Shown here one piece after another: positions 35,567 through 44,208 of a stretch of 64,000 bases of DNA. Made by a program: the position numbers and the translations under genes. This DNA is from Lentilactobacillus otakiensis DSM 19908 = JCM 15040 (GTDB lineage Bacteria > Bacillota > Bacilli > Lactobacillales > Lactobacillaceae). The first letter of the stretch is position 1, and each line of letters starts with the position of its first letter. Where the stretch lies: the NCBI RefSeq assembly GCF_001434145.1, contig NZ_AZED01000013.1, forward strand, positions 168,742-232,741. The letters are read 5' to 3'. The notes under the pieces are model-generated. The model did no database searches. It worked only from the letters and a program-made list of their open reading frames with translations, and was not told the origin of the DNA.

Positions 35567-35607
35567 AAGAGGTCGAGACAAAGGTTAATGCTTTTGTCCG
35601 GCCTCTT
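35567..35607. terminator. Bidirectional terminator
   Basis: AAGAGGTCGAGACAAAG pairs with CTTTTGTCCGGCCTCTT with two mismatches; read on minus it is followed by TTTTTGAG. It lies 14 nt after the stop of the 29-codon gene at 35621. Confidence 0.75.
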
Positions 35608-35620
35608 CGTTGTACATTTC

Positions 35621-35710
35621 TTATAATCCCAACGAAAATCCAATCAGGAATGCCAATATTAGAAGTAATATGATTGGTCCTATGAAGCGGATGAATTTGA
35701 TTAGTTCCAT
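35621..35710 (-). CDS. 29-residue hydrophobic membrane peptide
   Basis: A short gene: MELIKFIRFIGPIILLLILAFLIGFSLGL, here quoted as MELIKFIRFIG, PIILLLILAF and LIGFSLGL. One charged N-terminal turn (Glu, Lys, Arg) is followed by a single helix that would span the membrane. AAAGGA lies 8 nt before the ATG, and a terminator lies 14 nt after the TAA, which together make a complete small transcription unit. The function is unknown; small membrane regulator or type I toxin-like peptide are the possibilities. I see no clear promoter or antisense RNA. Confidence 0.55.
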   Translation of the reverse strand: MELIKFIRFIGPIILLLILAFLIGFSLGL

Positions 35711-35837
35711 ATGGTATTTCCTTTTATGAGTTGGCGAATAGTTCACGGTTATTTAGTGATTTTACTTTGTGGGGAACGATAGTTGATCGCTCCACTTGTA
35801 CATAGATTAAACGTGTTCCGACGACCCAGATGCTAAC

Positions 35838-35898
35838 TTCTAAGGGAACTTTAATTAAAGTCTCAAACCCAGGGACTTCAATCAAAGTACCCTTAGAA
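35838..35898 (-). terminator. Imperfect long hairpin downstream of glnP
   Basis: TTCTAAGGGAACTTTAATTAAAGTC (35838-35862) pairs with 35874-35898 with about four mismatches around an 11-nt loop. It lies just past the glnP stop, but without a good T tract. Its TCTAAG-GTACTT motif is shared with the hairpin at 19774-19849. Confidence 0.5.
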
Positions 35899-35925
35899 AC
35901 CGCCTCACCCGTTACTCGTCACACT

Positions 35926-36630
35926 CTATCGTTCTGCTCCCTGCACCACTTCTTCGACTTCGCCCGACTTCTTGGCTGTTCCCAGTCTGTGGTCGAGGTA
36001 CTGTGACAATAGTGACAGTGAGTAACATACGATGAAGTACATGACGGATAATGCCAAGAACATTGGAATCGTGTAATTGGTGTTCTGGCCGTAGATGATT
36101 TGCGCATGGTTCATCAAATCTGGCAGCACAATGATGGTAGCCAATGACGTATCCTTCACCAAAGAAATGAATTGACTAACAATCGCTGGAATCATGTTCT
36201 TAATGGCTTGCGGCAAAATGATGTATCTCAACGCCTGCCAATAAGTCATTCCAGTTGATCTGGCACCTTCCATTTGCCCAGTTGGAATTGAGACAATTCC
36301 AGCACGGACAATTTCGGCCACCATCGCCGATTCGAATACCGCCATCGCAATCACTGACGCCCAAATTGGATCCGGCTTGAAGCCGATATTTGGTAATCCA
36401 AAGTAGGTAAAGAAGATAATCAGGATTAACGGTAAGTTACGAATGATATCAATCACAAAACCGACAATCGCTGATACATATTTAATTTCAACGTATCTGA
36501 TAATTCCTAAAATTACCCCGAATATGTAGCTCAGGATAATCGAACATACAGAAACCAGGATCGTAACCCAAGCCCCTTCAAGAAGGAACCTGATATTAAT
36601 CCATGAATAAGCACCTAAGACTGTTAACAT
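35926..36630 (-). CDS. glnP: Polar amino acid ABC transporter permease (GlnP type)
   Basis: A 234-residue permease of the His/Glu/Gln transport family with five predicted helices and the EAA loop GARSTGMTYWQALRYIILPQAIKN. It pairs with the permease 15 bp upstream to form the channel. The C terminus is longer and more charged (RLGTAKKSGEVEEVVQ) than usual. It is the last gene of the operon glnQ-glnH-glnM-glnP. The substrate (glutamine, glutamate, aspartate or cystine) cannot be fixed from sequence. Confidence 0.9.
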   Translation of the reverse strand: MLTVLGAYSWINIRFLLEGAWVTILVSVCSIILSYIFGVILGIIRYVEIKYVSAIVGFVIDIIRNLPLILIIFFTYFGLPNIGFKPDPIWASVIAMAVFESAMVAEIVRAGIVSIPTGQMEGARSTGMTYWQALRYIILPQAIKNMIPAIVSQFISLVKDTSLATIIVLPDLMNHAQIIYGQNTNYTIPMFLALSVMYFIVCYSLSLLSQYLDHRLGTAKKSGEVEEVVQGAER

Positions 36631-36645
36631 ATCTCGATTCCTCCT

Positions 36646-37284
36646 TTATGCCAATTTCTTTTCAAGATAACGCATGTAGTAACTCAGCGGCAAAGTCAAA
36701 ATCAAGTACAGAACACCAACACAAAGGTAAGTGCTCATACTTTGCAGCGAATCAGATGCGATAACGTTACCTTGATACATTAAATCAAATCCGGCAACAA
36801 AGGCTAAGACTGAAGAGTTCTTAACCAAGTTGATGAACTGGTTGCCCAGTGGAGGAATAACATATCTAAAGGCTTGTGGCAAAACGATGTAACGCATTGC
36901 CTGCCAGAAGGTTAACCCGTTGGCACGGGCACCTTCCATTTGACCGGGATCAACGGATTGAATTCCTGAACGAACCGTTTCAGCGATAAATGCTGAAGAG
37001 TAAAGAATCAATCCAATGGTACCGGAAGCAAACCCACTAATTTCAACGATGTACATTGGAATAACAACGTAGAAGAACATCGTGATAACCAGCAATGGAA
37101 TGTTCCGGAATACTTCGATATAAACTCTTGCAATCACTCTAAGAAATTTATTGGGTACAACTTCCAGGATGGCAAAGCCTGAACCGATAACTAACGCGAA
37201 AACCAATGCGATAATACTGCACAAAAGCGTTTGACCTAATCCATAAAGGAGTGTACTTCCATAATTTTGAAAAATGCTTATCAT
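36646..37284 (-). CDS. glnM: Polar amino acid ABC transporter permease (GlnM type)
   Basis: A 212-residue permease, paralogue of the next gene, with five helices and EAA loop GARANGLTFWQAMRYIVLPQAFR. Its ATG overlaps the stop codon of the binding-protein gene (ATGA), so the two are translationally coupled. It forms the second half of the membrane channel. Confidence 0.9.
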   Translation of the reverse strand: MISIFQNYGSTLLYGLGQTLLCSIIALVFALVIGSGFAILEVVPNKFLRVIARVYIEVFRNIPLLVITMFFYVVIPMYIVEISGFASGTIGLILYSSAFIAETVRSGIQSVDPGQMEGARANGLTFWQAMRYIVLPQAFRYVIPPLGNQFINLVKNSSVLAFVAGFDLMYQGNVIASDSLQSMSTYLCVGVLYLILTLPLSYYMRYLEKKLA

Positions 37285-38111
37285 CGTTCTGCCCCCTTAA
37301 AGTCAAATCCTTTAACCTTGTGGAACCACTTGTAAAGGAGCTTGTTATATTGACCAGAGTTTTCAACTTTGGTCAAAGCTTCGTTCATGGCATCCCGCAT
37401 CTTACCTTGACCTTTATCAACGGCAATTCCGTAAGGCTCTTTGGTAAATGTGCCGCCGACAACTGAGTACCCCGGGTTTTCAATTGACATACCATAAAGG
37501 ATACCGTTATCAGTGGTTAAAGCATCACCTTGGCCAGACTTCAAAGCAGTTAATGCTTGAGAGTAGTCAGACAATTGCAGCACTTTAGCCTTAGGCGCGA
37601 ACTTCTTAATGTTTTGAACAGAGTTTGAACCAACAACCCCTAACACAACGGCGCCTTTATGATTCAAGCCTCTAACATTTTTAATGGGACTACCATTCTT
37701 AACGAGGATGGCTTGCCCGGCATCAAAGTATGAGCGTGAGAAATCAACTTGTTCAGCACGTTGTGGGGTGATAGTCATAGTCGCCATAATGGCGTCAATG
37801 TTACCGTTTCTAAGTAAAGGCATCCGGGTTTGACTAGTAACTTGAATGAATCTCGCCTTACCGTCTTTACCCAGAATCTGTTTGGTCATTGCTTTGGCCA
37901 AATCAATTTCAAATCCCTTAATCTGGTTATCACGCACGTCCATCAAACCAAATAGTTTGGTGTCGGCTTTAACTCCCCAAGTGATCGTCTTTGTTTGCTT
38001 GTCGTCACGCAGCACATTTTTTTGTGACGCTGAACTTGAACAGGCACTCAAAGTTACGACCGTTAAGAGTAAGGTCAATAATAACCCAATTCTTGATATG
38101 ATCTTTTTCAT
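37281..38111 (-). CDS. glnH: Polar amino acid-binding lipoprotein
   Basis: A 276-residue extracellular binding lipoprotein: MKKIISRIGLLLTLLLTVVTLSACSS (lipobox, Cys24), then an SBP_bac_3 domain with IKGFEIDLAKAM, AIMATMTITPQRAEQVDFSRSYFDAGQA and the Arg-containing ligand segment. It captures an acidic or amide amino acid. The ATG at 38111 has GGAGG 7 nt upstream. It lies between the ATPase and permease genes of one operon. Confidence 0.92.
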   Translation of the reverse strand: MKKIISRIGLLLTLLLTVVTLSACSSSASQKNVLRDDKQTKTITWGVKADTKLFGLMDVRDNQIKGFEIDLAKAMTKQILGKDGKARFIQVTSQTRMPLLRNGNIDAIMATMTITPQRAEQVDFSRSYFDAGQAILVKNGSPIKNVRGLNHKGAVVLGVVGSNSVQNIKKFAPKAKVLQLSDYSQALTALKSGQGDALTTDNGILYGMSIENPGYSVVGGTFTKEPYGIAVDKGQGKMRDAMNEALTKVENSGQYNKLLYKWFHKVKGFDFKGAER

Positions 38112-38137
38112 GATGCGACCTCCCAATAATGAAATTT

Positions 38138-38878
38138 TTAATGCGTAATAATTTTTCCAAGAAATTGTCGTGCACGTTCATTGGAGGGTTCGCCATCGAA
38201 GAACTTTTCACTTGTGTCATCTTCCAAGATCTGACCATCATCCATAAAGATAACCCGGTTGGCAACTTCACGAGCGAATCCCATTTCATGAGTCACAACC
38301 AACATGGTCATATCTGAATCTTGCGCAATATCTTTCATAACGTTCAAAACATCATCAATCATTTCAGGGTCCAACGCACTGGTTGGTTCATCAAACAAGA
38401 GGCACTTAGGCTTCATTGCCAATGAACGGGCAATTGCAATACGTTGTTGTTGACCACCAGATAATTGAGCAGGCAGCTTGTTGGCTTGGCTTTGAAGACC
38501 AACTTGATCCAACAATTGCATTGCAAATTTTTTGTTTTCAGCTTCTGGTCGTTTCAACACAATTCGAGGAGCCAACATGATGTTTTCAAGCACCGTCTTG
38601 TTTGCATACAAATTAAAATGCTGGAAAACCATGCCGACGTTTTTACGGATTCGGTTAGGGTCGGTCTTCTTGTTGGCCAAATCTTGACCATTAACAATTA
38701 ACTTACCTTCTTGTATAGGTTCCAATCCATTAACCGTTCGAATCAAAGTGGACTTACCAGAACCTGAAGGGCCGATTAACACAACGGTTTCGCCTGCTTC
38801 AATCTTTAAATTGATATCCTTTAAAGCATGGAAATCGCCATAATACTTTTGTACGTCTTGAAATTCGATCATTGCCAT
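38138..38878 (-). CDS. glnQ: Polar amino acid ABC transporter ATP-binding protein
   Basis: A 246-residue ABC ATPase: Walker A GPSGSGKST, Q-loop MVFQHFNLYANKTVLEN, signature LSGGQQQRIAIARSL, Walker B LLFDEPTSALDPE, switch His in VVTHEMGFA. The HFNLY Q-loop is characteristic of the polar amino acid class. The ATG at 38878 is chosen because GGAGGA lies 7 nt upstream; the TTG five codons earlier overlaps the RBS. First gene of the operon, behind a good promoter. Confidence 0.94.
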   Translation of the reverse strand: MAMIEFQDVQKYYGDFHALKDINLKIEAGETVVLIGPSGSGKSTLIRTVNGLEPIQEGKLIVNGQDLANKKTDPNRIRKNVGMVFQHFNLYANKTVLENIMLAPRIVLKRPEAENKKFAMQLLDQVGLQSQANKLPAQLSGGQQQRIAIARSLAMKPKCLLFDEPTSALDPEMIDDVLNVMKDIAQDSDMTMLVVTHEMGFAREVANRVIFMDDGQILEDDTSEKFFDGEPSNERARQFLGKIITH

Positions 38879-38940
38879 GTCATTTTCCTCCAATGCTTTT
38901 GGGCTAATTATTAAAATCGCCTAAGAATGATACTACATCC

Positions 38941-38969
38941 ATAATATGTTAAAAATTTTGATAGGTCAA
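38941..38969 (-). promoter_or_regulatory. Promoter of the glnQHMP operon
   Basis: On minus: -35 TTGACC (38969-38964), 17-bp spacer, -10 TATTAT (38946-38941), about 65 nt before the glnQ start. The remaining 38970-39185 is AT-rich and shows no gene or structure that I can support. Confidence 0.75.
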
Positions 38970-39187
38970 AAAAATGTAACAAAAAGTTTATTCTCATGTC
39001 ACATTTTCTATCAAGCACTTAATTTAAGTAACCCGGGCACCTAGCGTATGTAACAGTTCTGGATGAATATTTTTGAGTAATTATCTAATTATAATTCATG
39101 ATAAGTGAAAATGGAAACCTAATTTGTATAAAATTTAATTGGAGTTTCATTTTGTGGCCAAAAAATGAGAATAAAAAGCCAGAAAAA

Positions 39188-39228
39188 ATAAGGCTTAATC
39201 CACCATCCAAGAAATGGCAGATTAAGCC
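39188..39228. terminator. Hairpin after the amidotransferase gene
   Basis: GGCTTAATC (39188-39196) pairs with GATTAAGCC, with an inner CCAT/ATGG. On minus it lies after the amidotransferase stop and is followed by TTTTTTCTGG, supporting termination. Confidence 0.7.
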
Positions 39229-39244
39229 CCATAAATTATAAAAC

Positions 39245-39916
39245 TTATTGATTTTCAGAGATATAATCCAATATCTGAAACATGACATTTTTATTTTCAG
39301 CAGGTACCTGACGCGCTAAGATTTCCTCAGCAGTCTGATTTAACACCGAGCCTTGAATGTAAGCCGAGTCGTTCACGACCATCTCACGAACGTTGTCTTC
39401 TTTGGGTTCAAAGTGAAATTGGAGACCAACGACTTGGTGATTCAAGACAAAGCCTTGATTCTTCAAGTTGTCACTTGAGAACAACAAGTCAGCGCCATCA
39501 GGAATCTCAAAGGTCTCTTCATGCCAATGCAGTGCCGTTAATTGTTCCGGCAAACCTGGAATGACGTCAGATTTTCGATACACCGGCGCCCAACCAACTT
39601 CTTTGGCAGGTCCTTTGGTGACCAAATAGCCGAGGGTTTTAGCAATCTGCTGAGCACCAAAACAAGCACCGAAGATTGGCGTGTGGTTATTTAATAATTC
39701 CTTGATCAACACACGTTCCTGCTTGATCCATGGCAAATCATCGTTGGGACTCATCGGTCCACCCAACACCACCAGCATGTCGGTTTCGTCGGCCGTTGGC
39801 AGGTGACCAAATTGGTCAGGATGATAAATGTACATTTGATGACCTTTTGAGTGTGCCCAATCCTGGATTGATCCCGGCCCCTCATCGGAGGCATGCTGCA
39901 AAACATTGATTCTCAT
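39245..39916 (-). CDS. Class I glutamine amidotransferase-like protein
   Basis: A 223-residue stand-alone amidotransferase domain resembling the GuaA N-terminal half: nucleophile Cys85 in FGACFGAQQ, His168 and Glu170 in LQFHFEP. Such proteins hydrolyse glutamine or gamma-glutamyl compounds; the acceptor is unknown. It lies 16 bp after the membrane protein gene of a three-gene unit (41362 to 39245), though the functional link is unclear. Confidence 0.85.
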   Translation of the reverse strand: MRINVLQHASDEGPGSIQDWAHSKGHQMYIYHPDQFGHLPTADETDMLVVLGGPMSPNDDLPWIKQERVLIKELLNNHTPIFGACFGAQQIAKTLGYLVTKGPAKEVGWAPVYRKSDVIPGLPEQLTALHWHEETFEIPDGADLLFSSDNLKNQGFVLNHQVVGLQFHFEPKEDNVREMVVNDSAYIQGSVLNQTAEEILARQVPAENKNVMFQILDYISENQ

Positions 39917-39932
39917 GTTGGATCCCTTTCAT

Positions 39933-40757
39933 TTACAGTTTCTTATAAGCCAGCATTGCCCGCAGCTTGAAGTCTTGCGGGGCTTCAATCACACCCGCAC
40001 GGCCAATCTGTTTATACGGTCCACCGACTAGGGTTACAGAGGCTAAATATAGTTTGACTTGAGTGAGATCGAGTGATTTCACGGACTGCAAGCCAACCCG
40101 CTTAATTTCACCCACCGGATAAATTTCGGCTTGGTTCAAACCACAATAAACGATCAGTGATGACCCCTGCTTTTTCATTTCAAAGTAAGGCATCAACACG
40201 CCCTTGCCAATCGCATAAACCGGCTTGCTGTTGACCTTCAGCAATTCAAAAATCTTGCGGTCATTCATGCCGTTATAATCAGCTTGGAACAACTGCTGCT
40301 GTTCCATTTGGGCAACTAACCGATCGATATTGGCCTGTTGAGTTGGACTGACTTCAATCTTGGCAGGTAGTAAATGCTGATCATCGAATAAACCATTGGC
40401 TGGAACATTTCGTTCCTCAGAAATCACCGTGGTGCCCATTTTGGATTCCACTTGTGTTTCCCGTGGGTGTTCCTGGATGTGCAGCGCTTTGGCAATCTTG
40501 GGTGAAATATCAAACCACGGCTGTTTCTTTGTGAAATAGTAGTAGAAGTTGCAGACGGTAAAGTACAGCAAAATAATTGCCACTAATAAGATTGGAATGC
40601 CTTTGGTAAACATCTGATTCTGCAGAAAACGGAAACTGATGTAGAACAGGTAAATATCGCCAAAGAAGCCCAAAACCGTGTATATCCGGCTTTTAAGGGT
40701 TACGTTGATGTTAAAGTAACCCAGGTAGTGGTTAACCATGTCCAAAAAACTAAACAT
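39933..40757 (-). CDS. Lactobacillaceae membrane protein of unknown function (DUF6681-like)
   Basis: A 274-residue protein with two predicted helices near the N terminus (TVLGFFGDIYLFYISFRFL and GIPILLVAIILLYFTVCNFYYYF) and a long cytoplasmic domain (about 85-274). It resembles an uncharacterised lactobacillar family that I recall as DUF6681, but I hold that loosely. Its ATG shares one base with the stop of the upstream gene (TAATG), so expression is coupled to that low-complexity protein. Confidence 0.7.
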   Translation of the reverse strand: MFSFLDMVNHYLGYFNINVTLKSRIYTVLGFFGDIYLFYISFRFLQNQMFTKGIPILLVAIILLYFTVCNFYYYFTKKQPWFDISPKIAKALHIQEHPRETQVESKMGTTVISEERNVPANGLFDDQHLLPAKIEVSPTQQANIDRLVAQMEQQQLFQADYNGMNDRKIFELLKVNSKPVYAIGKGVLMPYFEMKKQGSSLIVYCGLNQAEIYPVGEIKRVGLQSVKSLDLTQVKLYLASVTLVGGPYKQIGRAGVIEAPQDFKLRAMLAYKKL

Positions 40758-41362
40758 TAGTCAGTCCCCTCCCCTGTATCGCTAGTCGTTACGTCAGCGT
40801 TGGCGTCATTATTATTTTGGGTCGTCGTCCCGCCAGTTGTCCCAGTGGTCGTGTTGCCACTGCTACTGCTGGTTTGGGAATTTTGATTTGAATTATTATT
40901 ATTGGAATTATTGGTACTGCCACCAGTGGTTGTACCTTTATTGGTCGTAGTGCCCTTGTTCGTAGTGGTTCCTTTGTTGGTCGTTGTCCCATTGTTTGTA
41001 TTGGTATCCGTGTTGTTATCTGTATTATTGTCAGTCGTCTGATCATCAGATGAGCTGGCATTCTTTTCACTCTCAGCTTTTTCAGACGAAGCTTTGGCCG
41101 CAGAAGATTCTTCTGCCGCCTTTTTCTTTTCGGATTCTTCCTTTGCTTTTTCAGCTTTTTCTTTGGCATCAGAATCATCGGTCTTTTTCTTCTTACCGTA
41201 AATTGAGTCCGAAATCTTCTTTTGATTGGTCGTTTGAGTGGTCCTAGGGGTTCCCTCGTTGGTGGACGTCACATTGTTGACCACAACGTTGGTAGCGCCG
41301 AGTGCCAAAGAAATTGAGAGAATGGCAAATGGCGTGATTAATGGTGGAATTCTATTATCCAT
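40757..41362 (-). CDS. Membrane-anchored low-complexity Ser/Thr/Asn-rich protein
   Basis: A 201-residue protein: one N-terminal helix (PPLITPFAILSISLALGATNVVV), a charged Lys/Glu/Ser-rich segment (about 60-100, coiled-coil-like KEKAEKAKEESEKKK), then a Thr/Asn/Gly/Ser-rich tail with GTTTNK repeats. No catalytic domain is visible. It probably projects from the membrane as a flexible spacer. It is coupled to the following DUF6681-like gene by a one-base overlap, so the two may form a complex. Confidence 0.75.
   Translation of the reverse strand: MDNRIPPLITPFAILSISLALGATNVVVNNVTSTNEGTPRTTQTTNQKKISDSIYGKKKKTDDSDAKEKAEKAKEESEKKKAAEESSAAKASSEKAESEKNASSSDDQTTDNNTDNNTDTNTNNGTTTNKGTTTNKGTTTNKGTTTGGSTNNSNNNNSNQNSQTSSSSGNTTTGTTGGTTTQNNNDANADVTTSDTGEGTD
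40926..40991 (-). repeat. 18-bp tandem repeat coding GTTTNK
   Basis: Three full 18-nt units and a partial fourth encode GTTTNK three times then GTTT. The DNA copies differ at synonymous positions, so the protein repeat is kept by selection or is old. Unit length is a multiple of three, so copy changes would not shift frame. Confidence 0.75.
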
Positions 41363-41436
41363 TCAAAAAACTTCCTTACTAAAATTTTGTAGCCTCAATT
41401 ATCGCACATGAATATGAACGAAAGCTAAATAATTCG

Positions 41437-41880
41437 TTAATTATTCATTAAGTTGACGCACTGAGGGCACAAACCGTAAATCTGGAATAGATGGCCGGTG
41501 ACTTCACAGCCAGCCAGCTGGGAAGTAATCTCAGGACTCAATGGGCAGTCTTTGAGTTCAATCACTTTACCGCAGTTACTACAGATAAAGTGATGGTGAT
41601 GTTCATGCTGAAAATCACATTGGAATTTGACGGATGCCCGATCGCCCTGAACCTGTCGTTCAACAATCCCCAGGTTTGCGAATTCGGAAATGTTTCGATA
41701 AATCGTGTTGTGGCTCATATTGGGAAATGTTTTGCGCATAAAATCATCGATACTGGTAACTTCGACAAATTTATGCGTGGCAGTTCCAACCAAGAATTCG
41801 ATCATTGCCCGGCGTTGTTTGGTAATCTTAAAATTATTTTCTTTTAATACTTTGGTAGCTTGTTCGATTTCAGCAGGCAT
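41437..41880 (-). CDS. Fur family metalloregulator
   Basis: A 147-residue Fur/PerR/Zur protein. The DNA-binding wHTH covers about 10-80 (FKITKQRRAMIEFL, SHNTIYRNISEFANLGIVERQ) and the dimer domain holds HEHHHHFICSNCGKVIE. Structural zinc Cys pairs are Cys100/Cys103 and Cys138/Cys141. The sequence alone does not tell iron, zinc or peroxide sensing. ATG at 41880 is preferred, with GAGGTG 6 nt upstream. It is a single-gene unit, with no metal transporter beside it. Confidence 0.9.
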   Translation of the reverse strand: MPAEIEQATKVLKENNFKITKQRRAMIEFLVGTATHKFVEVTSIDDFMRKTFPNMSHNTIYRNISEFANLGIVERQVQGDRASVKFQCDFQHEHHHHFICSNCGKVIELKDCPLSPEITSQLAGCEVTGHLFQIYGLCPQCVNLMNN

Positions 41881-41948
41881 ACTGTTCACCTCTAATAAGT
41901 AATTATTACTGTTTATTGCATACTACCATAATCCACAGTCTGCAACAA

Positions 41949-42518
41949 CTATCCTGCCGGCTCATTGCGGTACTTCTCAACGATCTGATCAATCTGAGCC
42001 CGTGTCTGCTGCCAATCGTGATTAATTACTTTGTACGCTTTACCCTCTAATTCATAAGGCATCTGTAAATCGCGGTTATATTCTTTGCTGTTAACGCGTT
42101 TGGCAACCATGTCGGCATTGTCGCCGCGGCCCTGCATTCGACGCTGGAGTTCTTCGGTATCGCCAACTTGGAGGAAGATAATGACTGCCTTGTCACCCAG
42201 CTTTTCTTTGTATGTAATGGCACCAGCCGTATCCAACACAATGGTTGCAAATGGTGATTTCTCCCAGGCGTTTTCCAAGCCTTCATACGATGAACCATAG
42301 TAATGGCCGGCATAGTGAACCGATTCCAGAAAATGGTTGTCAAAAAATGACTTGTCATCTTCGAAATAGTAGTCGACCCCATCGCGTTCATACGCCCGTG
42401 GTGCCCGAGTTGTATGGGTGATGACCCGCGCCATCTTATATTGGTCATGTAAATAATCACGGACGGTCGTCTTACCGCTGCCAGCCGCGCCAGTGATTAC
42501 AAATACTCGATTGTTCAT
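41949..42518 (-). CDS. Guanylate kinase-like nucleotide kinase
   Basis: A 189-residue P-loop kinase: GAAGSGKTT (about 10-18), then ITHTTRAPRAYERDGVDYYFED, which mirrors the GMP-binding region of guanylate kinase (TTRxPRxGExxGxDYxF), and the lid region RRMQGRGDNADMVAKRV. It is likely a second guanylate kinase-like protein; housekeeping Gmk is usually slightly longer. It lies 2 bp after the Nudix gene in the same operon, which hints at nucleotide homeostasis. Confidence 0.82.
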   Translation of the reverse strand: MNNRVFVITGAAGSGKTTVRDYLHDQYKMARVITHTTRAPRAYERDGVDYYFEDDKSFFDNHFLESVHYAGHYYGSSYEGLENAWEKSPFATIVLDTAGAITYKEKLGDKAVIIFLQVGDTEELQRRMQGRGDNADMVAKRVNSKEYNRDLQMPYELEGKAYKVINHDWQQTRAQIDQIVEKYRNEPAG

Positions 42519-42520
42519 CG

Positions 42521-42949
42521 CTATTCCTCGATATTTTCTTTATTGCGAATATAGTCTTCAGCTTTTTTGAGCAATGCCCGTAAATTGTCGTAAGTCAGCT
42601 TTTCGTAAGCATCCGCATAGTCAAACCAGCCAAATGAATTAATCTCTTCATCCTGCTTGCGAACCTTAACTTCCGGTGCCACCCGACTGACGAAAAACGT
42701 CACATCTTTGTGATGGCCATTTTTCATGTCATACTCAACTTTTTCTTTAAAATTTGAGTCAATCTGGGTCTTCAAACTGGTCTCTTCGCGAATTTCACGG
42801 ACGGCCGTTTGGATGAGATTTTCATTTTTTTCAACGTGCCCTTTGGGTAATCCCCAAAAATCAGAAGTCGCACTTTGAAGTAACAAGTACCAAATTTTGC
42901 CATCCCTGATCTGATAAACAACTGCACCACTTGCATATTCAGTAACCAT
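42521..42949 (-). CDS. Nudix hydrolase (Ap4A hydrolase-like)
   Basis: A 142-residue Nudix enzyme. The Nudix box spans Gly37 to Leu59: G-x5-E43-x7-R51-E52-x2-E55-E56, all metal-binding residues present. The N terminus (VTEYASGAVVYQI) and FWGLPKGHVE are typical of diadenosine tetraphosphate hydrolases. It would cleave dinucleoside polyphosphates or clean up nucleotide derivatives. It lies between napA (13 bp) and the guanylate-kinase-like gene (2 bp). Confidence 0.88.
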   Translation of the reverse strand: MVTEYASGAVVYQIRDGKIWYLLLQSATSDFWGLPKGHVEKNENLIQTAVREIREETSLKTQIDSNFKEKVEYDMKNGHHKDVTFFVSRVAPEVKVRKQDEEINSFGWFDYADAYEKLTYDNLRALLKKAEDYIRNKENIEE

Positions 42950-42962
42950 AATTTGTCTCCTT

Positions 42963-44102
42963 TTAGACTTTCATTGTTTTCTTGAGTAACATTGGGGCCA
43001 CAATCGTCGACAGAACGATTACGATAATGATTTCAGAGTACAGGTTTTTGGCCATTAAATTAGCCGATAACCCGATCTGCGCAATGATCAGTGCCATTTC
43101 GCCTCGTGAGACCATTCCGGAACCGACGATAAACGCACTGCTCCAATTCATCTTGGTGATCCAAGCGCCCAGCGCACCACCAAAGAGTTTTGTGGCAATC
43201 GCCAACAACGTCATGATGACAATGAATCCCAGGTTCTTGAGGACGTTGTTAAACTCCATGTCTAAGCCGATGCTGACAAAGAAGATCGGAATGAAGAATG
43301 TGTAACCGACTGAGCTGACGCTGCTGGAAATTTCATCTTGGAATTTGGTTTGTGAAACCGCGACACCAGCGAAGAAAGCCCCCACAACCGAGCTCAAGCC
43401 CAGCGCATCAGCTGACCAGGCCATCGTCAGACAAATCACTAACGATGTGATGGCAACGGATCCATGAACCGGCAGGCGTTCTGCGACTCGCAAGACAACC
43501 GGTGCCACCCATTTGACCAGCACAATCACACCTAAGAAGTAGAGCAATTGGTAGAGCGTGGCGACCAACAGATTGGATGAACCGCCGCCCCCGACGCCAA
43601 ATGAGCTGACGAAAATACTCAGCAGGATCACGGCGATAATATCATCGACCACCGCCGCCCCCAGGATTGTGGCGCCTTCTTTAGTATTAAGCTTCTTGAA
43701 TTCCCGGAGAACTTCCACACTGATTGATACAGAAGTGGCCGCAAAGATAACACCCCAGAATATTGAGCGCTCGAATCCCTGACCCATCATTTGGCCATAA
43801 ATATAGAAGACAATCATCGGGAACAGGACACCGATCGCGGCAACACTGATCGCCGGCTTGAAATATTTCTTCAACAGATCAAGGTCACTTTCAATCCCGG
43901 CAATGAACATTAAAATGATCACGCCAATTTCGGCGCCGGCATGCATCAGTTCAGTGTTTTGAAGCACCCCTAAAATACCGGGGCCCAAAATGACCCCCGC
44001 AATTAATTGACCAATCACGGCAGGCATCCCCAATCGTTGACTGATCGCTGCTGCCAGCAATGTCGCAATTAAAATTAATGCAATTTGACCCACAAACGCC
44101 AT
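42963..44102 (-). CDS. napA: NapA-type Na+/H+ antiporter (CPA2)
   Basis: A 379-residue membrane antiporter with about twelve helices and no C-terminal TrkA domain, the size of Enterococcus NapA. It has the paired aspartates of electrogenic CPA2 exchangers in AAVVDDIIAVILL (about residue 150) and the unwound-helix region ATSVSISVEVLRE. It expels sodium in exchange for protons, aiding salt and pH homeostasis. First gene of an operon with Nudix and kinase genes. Confidence 0.88.
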   Translation of the reverse strand: MAFVGQIALILIATLLAAAISQRLGMPAVIGQLIAGVILGPGILGVLQNTELMHAGAEIGVIILMFIAGIESDLDLLKKYFKPAISVAAIGVLFPMIVFYIYGQMMGQGFERSIFWGVIFAATSVSISVEVLREFKKLNTKEGATILGAAVVDDIIAVILLSIFVSSFGVGGGGSSNLLVATLYQLLYFLGVIVLVKWVAPVVLRVAERLPVHGSVAITSLVICLTMAWSADALGLSSVVGAFFAGVAVSQTKFQDEISSSVSSVGYTFFIPIFFVSIGLDMEFNNVLKNLGFIVIMTLLAIATKLFGGALGAWITKMNWSSAFIVGSGMVSRGEMALIIAQIGLSANLMAKNLYSEIIIVIVLSTIVAPMLLKKTMKV

Positions 44103-44208
44103 CTAAAAACCCTTTCTTTTCATTCACATTTTGTCATGTTCTATTGTTATTAGTTTACCATACCGATTGAGTGGGTTCATTGGTGAGGCAGGTAAATTTG
44201 AGAAGTAT

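Noticed and set aside
39085-39288. 67-codon minus frame between the amidotransferase and glnQ
   Set aside because: It overlaps the amidotransferase C terminus and terminator hairpin, has no RBS, and is Phe/Leu-rich because of AT-rich DNA.
40926-40991. Possible CRISPR or phase-variation repeat
   Set aside because: The 18-bp units are coding, in frame and differ at synonymous sites, so neither an array nor a frame-switching tract.
41949-42518. Housekeeping guanylate kinase gmk
   Set aside because: Similar motifs but altered GMP-binding and lid wording, and placed with Nudix and antiporter genes; called guanylate kinase-like instead.
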